The position numbers and the translations under genes are program-made. A stretch of 64,000 bases of DNA. Source: Methylophaga sp. GTDB taxonomy: Bacteria; Pseudomonadota; Gammaproteobacteria; Nitrosococcales; Methylophagaceae. The stretch spans positions 124,001 through 188,000 of the forward strand of contig PAJP01000001.1 in assembly GCA_002706095.1 (NCBI GenBank), read 5' to 3'. Below the pieces are notes generated by a model that did not search any database, had not been told where the DNA came from, and worked only from the letters and a program-made list of their open reading frames with translations. Shown here piece by piece: positions 16,888 through 25,302 of this stretch (positions are counted from its first letter, which is position 1; every line of letters starts with the position of its first letter).

Positions 16888-18244
16888 CACGATCTAAACC
16901 TTGACTGGAGTGTGGTAAAGAGATTTCAACACGCAAACCGGTTTTTGTATTGGCAATCTTTAGCTCGCCATTGAGAATATCGACAATGGCTTTGGTGATG
17001 CTCAAGCCCAGACCAAAATTACCTTTTTTCTTGTCATGCACAAAACGATTAGTCACATTTGGTAATAACTCAGCATCAATGCCCCCTGCTTCATCCGTTA
17101 TCTTCCAGGTCACAAAATCATCTTGTTCTGTCACCAGGATTGACACTGACTGCTCTGGCACCGAGAATTGAATGGCATTTTTTATCACATTTCTGATAGC
17201 GACAGCGACAAGTTCTTGTGGCAAAAATAAATCCTGATCGCTATGAATAATTTTATGAATTTCTACCTGACTTTCTTTGATCATAGCGTGAAGCGGCGTT
17301 AATGCTTTGCTAGTGATTTCGCTAGCGCTGCTGCTTACCGTGATCGCTGCCATCTGCTCGGCATCGAGTCTTGCCAGCATTAATAATTGATCAAGCAGTT
17401 CTGTTAGCTGTTTAACCGCCAGGTTGGCTTGTTTCAGATTGCAGTCCGCTTCCGCACCTTGTTTGAGCATGGCGACTTGTAGTTGGGTCGTAATGCCTGC
17501 CAACGGTGTTCGCAGTTCATGAGCAGCATCTGCAGTAAAGCGACGTTCACTTTCCAGCACGGCTTTGACTCTAGCCAACAAAGCATTAAAGCCGGCAATC
17601 ACCCCCTTGACTTCACTTGGCACATCGTCAATTTCGATGGGTGTCAAACTGCTGCCCGTATGGGTATCAAAATGATCCTGTAGCTGTGTCATGGGTTTAA
17701 ATACGCGCTGAATAATAAAATACAGAGAGATAATCAGCGTCAAAACAGCCAGTACCCAGGGAATCACTACCCCAATCAAGACGATATTAAAGAGTTGACG
17801 ACGCTTATCCAGCTTCTCGGCAGTTGTGACTGAAATGCCGTGCTCGGTTAATTTGAATACGCGCCAGATAGTGCCATTATCCCGAACGAAGCTGTAGCCA
17901 TCTTTGACAGAGGTTAAGACATCACGGTTATCATCTTCAGTGCTGATAATTAATTCGCCATCAATACGAGTGACATTACAGACAATGACCTCTGTATTTT
18001 CTCTATTTTTTTCTATTTGTTGAATCAGTTCATTGGTCAATGATGAGGATGGCTTTTCATTCTTTACATCGTATTGATGAACAATATGAGACAACATTTT
18101 TGCTGAGGCGGCTAAGCGATCATCAAGAATCTGTTTCACATCGCTTTTAATGGTGTGGTACATGAATGGACCGATAGCCAAACATAAAATACCGGTGACC
18201 AGAAGTACCGACAGCAGGAGTTTATTTCTTAGGCTACCTTTCAT
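16871..18244 (-). CDS. Two-component sensor histidine kinase (QseC/PmrB-like)
   Basis: The 457-residue protein has TM1 (residues 8-28), a periplasmic sensor of about 125 residues, TM2 (about 155-178), HAMP, then a HisKA domain with the phospho-acceptor in FTADAAHELRTPLAGI. An HATPase domain with NAIQFS and GNFGLGLSITKAIVD completes it. It phosphorylates the response regulator encoded immediately upstream, whose stop overlaps its ATG by four bases. It lies in an operon with a DUF3750 lipoprotein and divergent from the RND efflux genes, which it probably helps to regulate. Signal unknown. Confidence 0.92.
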   Translation of the reverse strand: MKGSLRNKLLLSVLLVTGILCLAIGPFMYHTIKSDVKQILDDRLAASAKMLSHIVHQYDVKNEKPSSSLTNELIQQIEKNRENTEVIVCNVTRIDGELIISTEDDNRDVLTSVKDGYSFVRDNGTIWRVFKLTEHGISVTTAEKLDKRRQLFNIVLIGVVIPWVLAVLTLIISLYFIIQRVFKPMTQLQDHFDTHTGSSLTPIEIDDVPSEVKGVIAGFNALLARVKAVLESERRFTADAAHELRTPLAGITTQLQVAMLKQGAEADCNLKQANLAVKQLTELLDQLLMLARLDAEQMAAITVSSSASEITSKALTPLHAMIKESQVEIHKIIHSDQDLFLPQELVAVAIRNVIKNAIQFSVPEQSVSILVTEQDDFVTWKITDEAGGIDAELLPNVTNRFVHDKKKGNFGLGLSITKAIVDILNGELKIANTKTGLRVEISLPHSSQGLDRDDTFT

Positions 18245-18906
18245 TGTTTGTCCACGGCTAAAAAATAGCCTAAACGGCGTTCAGTACAAATGAGATCCGT
18301 ACCCAGCTTTTTACGCAAGTTATGAATATGTACTGCGACAGCGTTACTTGCCACGCCCTCAGCCCAGCCATAGAGTCTATCTTGTAATTGTTCCGTGTTC
18401 ACCACTTTTCCTGGTTGATGCATCAAGGCTTCAAGCACAATCAGTTCACTTTTAGATAACTTAACTGGAAGACCATTCGCTTTGACTTCACCTTTAGTGG
18501 GATTGAAACTAATGTGCTCGAAAGTAATCACATTATCTGCCCGGCCAGCGATACGGCGTGTGATGGATTGTAATCGCGCCACTAACTCATCAAAGTCGAA
18601 GGGTTTCGTCAGATAATCATCGGCACCAGCAGAAAGACCGGTGACTCTATCCGGGATAGCATCTCGTGCAGTCAGGATAAGTACAGGCAGTAATATTTTA
18701 TTTTGACGCCACTTGGTCAGTAATGTCATGCCATCGTAATCAGGTAATGTTAAATCAAGTATCACGACATCATAGTTCACATGCTGAATAGCCTGATTGG
18801 CAGTATGGGCATCTGTTACCCAATCGGTGCTGTGGCCTAATGTTTCCAGCCCCTGTTTGATGCCATCACCGACGATGTCATTGTCTTCAACCAGTAAAAT
18901 ATACAT
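18241..18906 (-). CDS. OmpR-family response regulator (QseB/PmrA-like)
   Basis: From the ATG at 18906 the product has 221 residues. A receiver domain (ILLVEDNDIVGDG, phospho-Asp in DVVILDLTLPDYDG, Lys in LTKPFDFDEL) is followed by a winged-helix DNA-binding domain (LSKSELIVLEALMHQPGKV, VAVHIHNLRKKLG). Its gene overlaps the kinase by ATGA. A direct repeat at 18948-18964 in the divergent promoter resembles the PmrA-type box, consistent with autoregulation and control of the efflux operon (inference). Confidence 0.93.
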   Translation of the reverse strand: MYILLVEDNDIVGDGIKQGLETLGHSTDWVTDAHTANQAIQHVNYDVVILDLTLPDYDGMTLLTKWRQNKILLPVLILTARDAIPDRVTGLSAGADDYLTKPFDFDELVARLQSITRRIAGRADNVITFEHISFNPTKGEVKANGLPVKLSKSELIVLEALMHQPGKVVNTEQLQDRLYGWAEGVASNAVAVHIHNLRKKLGTDLICTERRLGYFLAVDKQ

Positions 18907-18947
18907 ACATGATTCCCAATAATTACACACTTATTATGGTTATTAAC

Positions 18948-18964
18948 ATTAAGTGAATATTAAA
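18948..18964 (-). promoter_or_regulatory. Candidate response-regulator box (direct repeat, PmrA-like)
   Basis: Read on the minus strand, TTTAAT-ATTCA-CTTAAT matches the pattern YTTAAT-N5-YTTAAT of PmrA/QseB-type boxes. It lies about 40 bases upstream of the regulator gene and about 125 bases upstream of the RND adaptor gene. Confidence 0.5.
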
Positions 18965-19087
18965 AACGACATAATGTAGAGCTAACGTTTGACTCATAGA
19001 CTTGATGTAAATTACACAGCTTTATGTATATGTTGCTCTGATTAACGAACCAGTAACCCAATTAAATTTTTATAAGAGATGTTTACC

Positions 19088-20257
19088 ATGCGAGTCATTC
19101 CTTTAACACTCATATCTGCTTTTTCCTTAATGTTAGTTGCTTGTTCTGAGCCTGAGAATCAACCTGCTGAACAGGCCGCTCCCCCACCAGTTGAGGTGGA
19201 TGTAGCTGTTCCTCTTCAACATAAACTGACGGATTGGGATGAGTTTACAGGCCGTTTCGAAGCCATCAATAACGTTAATTTAAGAGCACGGGTAACGGGC
19301 TATCTCATAGAGAAAAAATTTAAAGATGGTCAGCAAGTTAAAAAAGGCGATGTATTGTATGTGATTGACCCTCGACCTTTTCGTTATGAGCTAAAGCAAA
19401 TTCAGGCGCAACATGAACTCGCCAAAAAAGAATTGGATCGCGCCCATCTGTTGCGTGAATCCAACGCGATTTCACAAGAAGAAGTCGACAGACGTTTCCA
19501 GGAACTTCAAATTACAGAAGCGTCATTAAACAATGCCAAACTTCAGTTAAGCTTTACTGAAGTGACTTCGCCCATCGACGGCAAAATCAGTGATAGTTAT
19601 GTTGATATCGGTAATATGGTTGAAGAAAACGAGACGATTTTGACACGCATCGTCAGTACCAACCCTATTCACTTCCGCTTCGAAGGCTCGCAAGGCGACT
19701 TATTAAAATATCTCCGTCTTGATCGTGCAGGTCAACGCCCCAGCAGCGATTCCAGTCCTAACCCTATCTATATCAAACTGATGGACGAAGATAAGTTCTA
19801 TCACGAAGGCAAAATGCACTTTGTTGACAATGTGGTCGACGATGCCACCGGTACGATTCAGGCCACCGCTACGGTGAACAACGATGAAGGCATTATTTAT
19901 CCAGGTCTGTTTGGCCGTGCTCGCTTGTTAGGTCGTGCTAACTATGACGCCATACTGGTGCCTGAGAATGCCATCAACACAGATCAGGATAAAAAGTTCG
20001 TATATATCAGCGATGAGAACAATGCCATCAAACGTCAGTATGTCACGGTTGGCAATTTACTTGAAAATGATTTGATTGTGGTCAGCACTGGCTTAACGGG
20101 TAATGAAAAAGTTGTTGTAAATGGTATTCAACGCATACGAGCTAGTGGTCAGGAAGTTACGCCTAATGTTGTCGAACTTGAGTGGAAACCACTCAATGTT
20201 TTAGGAAAACAGGCTGCTGATGACACAACGAACACCACAAAAACTGATAAGGAATAA
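19088..20257 (+). CDS. RND efflux periplasmic adaptor lipoprotein (AcrA/MexA-like)
   Basis: From the ATG at 19088 the product has 389 residues. It has a lipobox near residue 18 (LMLVACSEP), an N-terminal barrel/lipoyl half-motif NVNLRARVTGYLIEKKF, an alpha-hairpin (ELAKKELDRAHLLRESNAISQEE), the second lipoyl motif SPIDGKISDSYVDIGNMV and a C-terminal membrane-proximal domain. It bridges the inner-membrane RND pump and the outer-membrane channel encoded next. An ATG three codons earlier is less likely given AAGAG spacing. It is the first gene of the efflux operon. Confidence 0.93.
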   Translation: MRVIPLTLISAFSLMLVACSEPENQPAEQAAPPPVEVDVAVPLQHKLTDWDEFTGRFEAINNVNLRARVTGYLIEKKFKDGQQVKKGDVLYVIDPRPFRYELKQIQAQHELAKKELDRAHLLRESNAISQEEVDRRFQELQITEASLNNAKLQLSFTEVTSPIDGKISDSYVDIGNMVEENETILTRIVSTNPIHFRFEGSQGDLLKYLRLDRAGQRPSSDSSPNPIYIKLMDEDKFYHEGKMHFVDNVVDDATGTIQATATVNNDEGIIYPGLFGRARLLGRANYDAILVPENAINTDQDKKFVYISDENNAIKRQYVTVGNLLENDLIVVSTGLTGNEKVVVNGIQRIRASGQEVTPNVVELEWKPLNVLGKQAADDTTNTTKTDKE

Positions 20258-20263
20258 GCGACT

Positions 20264-23200
20264 GTGAATTTTCCAAAATTCTTTATTGATAGGCCTATTT
20301 TTGCTTCGGTACTTTCCATTATCGTTGTCATTATTGGCTATATGGCCTATTTGAGTTTACCGATTGAGCAATACCCACAAGTAGCACCACCGACGATTCA
20401 AGTATCAGCGACGTATCCTGGTGCAACCGCAGAAACAGTGGCTGAAACGGTGGCCACACCGATTGAACAGGAAGTCAACGGGGTTGAGGGCATGCTTTAT
20501 ATGTACTCACAATCCTCTGCCGATGGTTCAATGACGTTGAGCATTACCTTTGAACTGGGAACGGATCTGGATACAGCCCAAGTATTAGTTCAAAACCGCG
20601 TCGCTATAGCTGAAGCCAAATTACCAGAAAGTGTTCGTGCTTTAGGTGTGACCACCAAGAAGAACTCACCTGATCTGATGATCGTTATCAACCTCTCCTC
20701 ACCAGATGGTACCTACGATCAAAATTATCTTGCTAACTATGGCGTATTGAATATACGTGATCGTATTCGTCGTATTGATGGTGTGGGTGAAGTCCCTGTT
20801 TATGGTGCCTCAGATTATGCGATGCGTATCTGGTTAAAACCTGACTTAATGCAGTCTTATGATATCGCGGCGGGTGATGTTATCTCTGCTATCCGTAATC
20901 AAAATGTCCAGGTCGCCAGTGGTACCTTAAACCGTGCACCACAACCCGATCAGAACTATTACGAGTACATCGTCCAGACACAAGGTCGATTAACGACACC
21001 TGAAGAGTTTGGTGAAGTTATTGTTAAAGCCAGTGATGATAGTCGTATTGTTCGACTACGTGATGTGGCGCGAATAGAACTAGCCGCACAGGAATACATC
21101 ACCAAAGGTTATTTGGGTGGTAAACAGGCGGTTGCCTTGCCTATTTTCCAACGTCCTGGTACCAACGCGATTGAAACAGCCAATCAGATCAAAGCTGAAA
21201 TGGAAGATATCGCGGCTGAATTTCCACCGGGTATGACTTACGAATTTGCCTATAACCCGACGGACTTTATCGAACAATCGGTTGATGCAGTAAAAATGAC
21301 CGTTTATGAAGCCGTTTTTTTGGTGGTCATTGTTATCCTGGTTTTCTTACAAACCTGGCGTGCAGCGATTATTCCTATTGTGGCTATTCCAGTATCACTT
21401 ATTGGTACGTTTGCAGTGATGTCAGCCATTGGTTTCTCGTTAAACAACCTGACATTATTTGGTCTGGTTTTGGCGATTGGTATCGTGGTGGATGATGCGA
21501 TTGTTATCGTTGAAAATATGGAGCGGAACCTGCGTAATGGACTGTCGCCTCGTGAGTCAGCCCGTAAAACTATGGATGAAGTAGGTTCAGCATTAATTGC
21601 CATGGGGCTGGTATTGGTTGCCGTCTTTCTGCCAACCCTGTTCCTTGAAGGCATTTCAGGTGAGTTTTACCAAGCCTTTGGAATTACCATCGCTGTTGCC
21701 ACCATGATCTCGGTCGCTGTATCACTGACCTTATCACCAGCACTCGCCGCCATTTTGATGAAGTCTCACGATCAGGATAAACCAGAGAAACCCGTTAAAT
21801 GGTACCGCTCACCGGTAAAAGCATTTTTCAATGGTTTCAACCGTGGTATGGAAGGCTTATCGAATCGCTATGGGTGGTTTGTCGGTAAAACCATTCGCAT
21901 GGGACTGATCATGTTAGTGATTTATGCGGGCCTGATGACCTTAACCGCATTTCAGTTTAACCGTGTACCGACGGGGTTTATTCCGTCACAAGATCAAGGT
22001 TCGTTGATCGTGGCTATCACATTGCCTGACGGCGCCTCGTTTGATGCTACGGACAAGGTGGTTCAGGCGGTCACTGAGGAAATGTTAGCCGTACCCGGTC
22101 TGAAAAACGCGGTTGGTTTTACAGGGTTTTCTGGCGCGACCAGAACCATTCAATCTAATGCCGCCGTGATATTTACACCACTAGACCCATTTGAAGATCG
22201 TATAGCTAAAGGCATTGAATATCAGACTATCTTAAGTGATATGCGTGCTGTGGCTGCCAGCTTCAAAGAAGCCAAGGTGGCGGTATTTGAACGCCCTCCT
22301 GTGCCCGGTATTGGTAGTGCTGGCGGCTTCAAGATGATGCTTCAGGATCGTGGTGGCCGTGGCTTAAAAGTATTAGAGCAAGCAGCAACCGATATGGCCG
22401 CTGCGGCAAATAGCCCTGATAGCCCTGCTACAACGGCTGTTTATTCTTTCTTTAATACTAATAATCCGCAAATCTATTTGGATATTGACCGTAATAAAGC
22501 TGAACGACTGAACGTACCTGTGCCTGATGTATTTGAGGCATTAGAAGTCTTTATTGGTTCAGTCTATGTTAATGATTTCAATTACTTAGGAAGGACATTT
22601 AGAGTAACCGCTCAAGCTGAAGCTGAAGATCGTTTATCTGTAGATGATGCACTTCGAATCCGTGTCAGAAGTACTAATGGCGATATGGTGCCTCTAGGCT
22701 CGTTTGCCACAGTGCGTGATACCTCTGGCCCTTCTCGAGTGCCACGCTATAACTTATATCCAGCAGCAGGTGTTATGGGCAGTAGTGCGGAAGGCTTCAG
22801 TAGTGGCCAAACACTTGATGCCATGGAAGAACTAGCAGAAAAAATTCTGCCTGATGGCATTGGTTATGAGTGGACTGAAATTGCCTATCAGGAGAAAGCA
22901 ACCGGTGATACTGCTGCTTTGGCTTTCCTACTAGCTGTTGTGTTTGTGTTTTTATTATTGGCTGCACAATATGAAAGCTGGGCATTGCCGTTCTCTATCA
23001 TCCTGATTGTACCGATGTGTCTGTTATCAGCGATCACCGGTGTTTATCTGGCAAAAATGGATAACAATATTCTGACGCAAATAGGCTTGGTCGTGCTGGT
23101 AGGTTTAGCATCGAAAAATGCCATATTGATTGTTGAGTTCGCCCGAGAGCTGGAGCGTCAGGGACGTTCTGTCTGGGATGCAGCCGTTGAAGCAGCCAGA

Positions 23201-23434
23201 CTACGTTTACGCCCTATTTTGATGACATCCTTCGCTTTCATTCTAGGTGTTGTGCCCATGGCCATCGCTCAAGGTGCGGGTGCTGAAATGCGTCAGGCAT
23301 TAGGTATCGCAGTGTTTTCAGGCATGCTTGGCGTGACCTTCTTCGGGTTAATATTTACCCCAGTGTTTTATGTGATTTGTCGTCGGGTTGCGCTTTACTT
23401 CAAACCTGAACAGGCGACAGGAGAAAAATCATGA
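20264..23434 (+). CDS. RND multidrug efflux pump permease (AcrB/MexB, HAE1 family)
   Basis: The 1056-residue protein starts with GTG (MNFPKFFIDRPIFASV, the canonical HAE1 N-terminus). It has 12 transmembrane helices with two large periplasmic loops. The TM4 proton-relay motif is GLVLAIGIVVDDAIVIVEN with the paired Asp; the second half has LVGLASKNAILIVEFA. It is a proton-driven exporter of hydrophobic drugs or solvents that works as a trimer with the adaptor and outer-membrane factor. It sits seven bases after the adaptor and overlaps the next gene by ATGA. Substrate range cannot be read directly. Confidence 0.96.
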   Translation: MNFPKFFIDRPIFASVLSIIVVIIGYMAYLSLPIEQYPQVAPPTIQVSATYPGATAETVAETVATPIEQEVNGVEGMLYMYSQSSADGSMTLSITFELGTDLDTAQVLVQNRVAIAEAKLPESVRALGVTTKKNSPDLMIVINLSSPDGTYDQNYLANYGVLNIRDRIRRIDGVGEVPVYGASDYAMRIWLKPDLMQSYDIAAGDVISAIRNQNVQVASGTLNRAPQPDQNYYEYIVQTQGRLTTPEEFGEVIVKASDDSRIVRLRDVARIELAAQEYITKGYLGGKQAVALPIFQRPGTNAIETANQIKAEMEDIAAEFPPGMTYEFAYNPTDFIEQSVDAVKMTVYEAVFLVVIVILVFLQTWRAAIIPIVAIPVSLIGTFAVMSAIGFSLNNLTLFGLVLAIGIVVDDAIVIVENMERNLRNGLSPRESARKTMDEVGSALIAMGLVLVAVFLPTLFLEGISGEFYQAFGITIAVATMISVAVSLTLSPALAAILMKSHDQDKPEKPVKWYRSPVKAFFNGFNRGMEGLSNRYGWFVGKTIRMGLIMLVIYAGLMTLTAFQFNRVPTGFIPSQDQGSLIVAITLPDGASFDATDKVVQAVTEEMLAVPGLKNAVGFTGFSGATRTIQSNAAVIFTPLDPFEDRIAKGIEYQTILSDMRAVAASFKEAKVAVFERPPVPGIGSAGGFKMMLQDRGGRGLKVLEQAATDMAAAANSPDSPATTAVYSFFNTNNPQIYLDIDRNKAERLNVPVPDVFEALEVFIGSVYVNDFNYLGRTFRVTAQAEAEDRLSVDDALRIRVRSTNGDMVPLGSFATVRDTSGPSRVPRYNLYPAAGVMGSSAEGFSSGQTLDAMEELAEKILPDGIGYEWTEIAYQEKATGDTAALAFLLAVVFVFLLLAAQYESWALPFSIILIVPMCLLSAITGVYLAKMDNNILTQIGLVVLVGLASKNAILIVEFARELERQGRSVWDAAVEAARLRLRPILMTSFAFILGVVPMAIAQGAGAEMRQALGIAVFSGMLGVTFFGLIFTPVFYVICRRVALYFKPEQATGEKS

Positions 23435-24834
23435 ACAAAATGATCTTGTGTACCTTAATTAGCCTGTCCATCACTGGCTGTGCTCAATTTCGTGATTATC
23501 AGTCACCCACGACGGATAAGACGGTTGAAGCGACACAACTGAGTGATGACACCTACCAGTTTGCTAATGCACAGCAACCTATCGCAGATTGGTGGACAGC
23601 TTTTCAGGATCCACAATTAACGCAACTCGTTGAAAAAGCATTAGTCCATAATCTGGATGTACGGATTGCACTGGCGAACCTACAGGCGGCTCGTGCTTTA
23701 TCCAGAGCAGTGGGTTCAGATAGATACCCGACAGTCGATGCAAACGGTGGTTATAGTCGTAACCTGTATTCTGAGGAAACACAAAATGCGAACACTCGCG
23801 CGGCTGATATCTATGAAGCAGGCTTTGATGCCAATTGGGAATTAGATATTTTTGGACGTGTCAGCTATGGCATTGAGTCACAACTGGCTCAGGAACAAGC
23901 TATCGCTGCCGACTTGCAACAAATGTATGTCAGTGTCGCCGCAGAAGTCGCAAGACAATACTTTACTCTACGCGGGGCACAGTATCGTTTGGATATTGCT
24001 GAGCGAAATGCTGAAAATCAAAATGAAACCTTTGAATTAACAGAAAAGATATTGAATGCCGGCGGAGCCAGTGCTCTGGATGTGAGTCGTGCCAAAACAC
24101 AACTCAGTCTGACTCGCTCCACGATTCCACCATTAAGAGCGCAGATAGATTCGACCATAAACAGTCTTTCTGTTTTAACAGGGCAAGTACCAGATGCTTT
24201 ACGTAGTCGTTTGTCTGAGACTAAAGCTCTACCGACATTACCGCTAACAGTAGCCGTGGGCGACGTGCAACAGTTGCTTACCCGACGCCCAGATATCCGC
24301 TCAGCTGAACGTACATTGGCAGCCAGTGTGGCGGATTATAATCTGACCGTGGCGGATTTATTTCCCAAGGTCAGTATTCTTGGCTCTTTAGGTTTTATTT
24401 CTACTAATTTGAGTAGCTTTGGTACCACTGCCCTCGCCGGCTCAATTGGTCCATCGATCAGTTGGCAAGTCTTTGATCGTGATCGCTTGAAAGCGTATGT
24501 CGATCAAGCTGATGCCCAAACTGAAGTTGCGTTGGCACAATATGAGAAGACGGTATTATCAGCACTTGAAGAATTACAGTCCGCGATGAGTGATTTTTCT
24601 AACGAGGAACAACGGCGTGCTGAATTGCAAGAAGCTGCGGCTTCGGCAAAACAATCTGCCACCATGGCCAGAAATCGCTTTGATAGTGGCTATGATAATT
24701 TTCTTGATGTGCTAGATGCTGAACGAACATTACTGGAAGCAGAAGATACCTTAGCAAACAGCGAAATTACTTCAGGGCTTAATTTAGTCGCTATTTACAA
24801 AGCCTTAGGTGGTGGCTGGCAAGTCAAACCTTAG
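23431..24834 (+). CDS. Outer membrane efflux channel lipoprotein (NodT/OprM-like)
   Basis: The 467-residue protein has a lipoprotein signal with lipobox SITGCAQF, then two repeats of the TolC fold. Characteristic motifs are IADWWTAFQDPQLTQLVEKAL near the N-terminus, LTRRPDIRSAERTLAA and TNLSSFGTTALAGSIGPSISW. It completes the tripartite RND pump. Its start overlaps the pump gene and it is followed by an intrinsic terminator, ending the operon. Confidence 0.94.
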   Translation: MNKMILCTLISLSITGCAQFRDYQSPTTDKTVEATQLSDDTYQFANAQQPIADWWTAFQDPQLTQLVEKALVHNLDVRIALANLQAARALSRAVGSDRYPTVDANGGYSRNLYSEETQNANTRAADIYEAGFDANWELDIFGRVSYGIESQLAQEQAIAADLQQMYVSVAAEVARQYFTLRGAQYRLDIAERNAENQNETFELTEKILNAGGASALDVSRAKTQLSLTRSTIPPLRAQIDSTINSLSVLTGQVPDALRSRLSETKALPTLPLTVAVGDVQQLLTRRPDIRSAERTLAASVADYNLTVADLFPKVSILGSLGFISTNLSSFGTTALAGSIGPSISWQVFDRDRLKAYVDQADAQTEVALAQYEKTVLSALEELQSAMSDFSNEEQRRAELQEAAASAKQSATMARNRFDSGYDNFLDVLDAERTLLEAEDTLANSEITSGLNLVAIYKALGGGWQVKP

Positions 24835-24850
24835 CAGCGTTAATATGATC

Positions 24851-24880
24851 AGGGCGTTAGTAACTAGCGCCCTTTTTCTT
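24851..24880 (+). terminator. Intrinsic terminator of the RND operon
   Basis: AGGGCGTTAG pairs with CTAGCGCCCT (one wobble) around TAA and is followed by TTTTTCTTT. Confidence 0.85.
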
Positions 24881-24948
24881 TAACAAGATATTTTTGCTGC
24901 TAAATAATTTACAACTCAAAGCCAGCCAAGCAAGACGGCCAAAAATGC

Positions 24949-25176
24949 TTAATTGTCAGGGGCATCTGCTGCTTGTCTGATAACGCATTGCTGACAAATA
25001 CAGGCTTTGCCTCTCTGAGTTGAAGGTACCTGCTCTAAAAGGGTCTGGCTAATTATCATATCCGCTTTATGACACCAACAATCAGCCGGATTATTATCAA
25101 CTGATAAATTGCCACAAGCGTTTGGACCACCACATATGGGACATCTGTCAGCGAAGACGCCTTGACTCTCAGTCAT
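24949..25176 (-). CDS. Cysteine-rich CWC-type small protein
   Basis: The 75-residue protein has CPICGGPNACG, DCWCHK and CICQQCV: nine cysteines arranged as in the cysteine-rich CWC family, likely zinc-binding. No signal peptide is visible. It is a single gene of unknown function, convergent with the efflux operon. No strong Shine-Dalgarno is visible ahead of the ATG, so the start is less certain than the identity. Confidence 0.8.
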   Translation of the reverse strand: MTESQGVFADRCPICGGPNACGNLSVDNNPADCWCHKADMIISQTLLEQVPSTQRGKACICQQCVIRQAADAPDN

Positions 25177-25302
25177 ATGTGATGAATTTTATCCAGTCGA
25201 GTATTCAAAAATTCAACCCCAGCCATAATGTATCTATCCTAATAATTGACTGGTGATAGAAGCATTGTTCGCCATACAAAACCATCAATGATAGTGGCTT
25301 GT

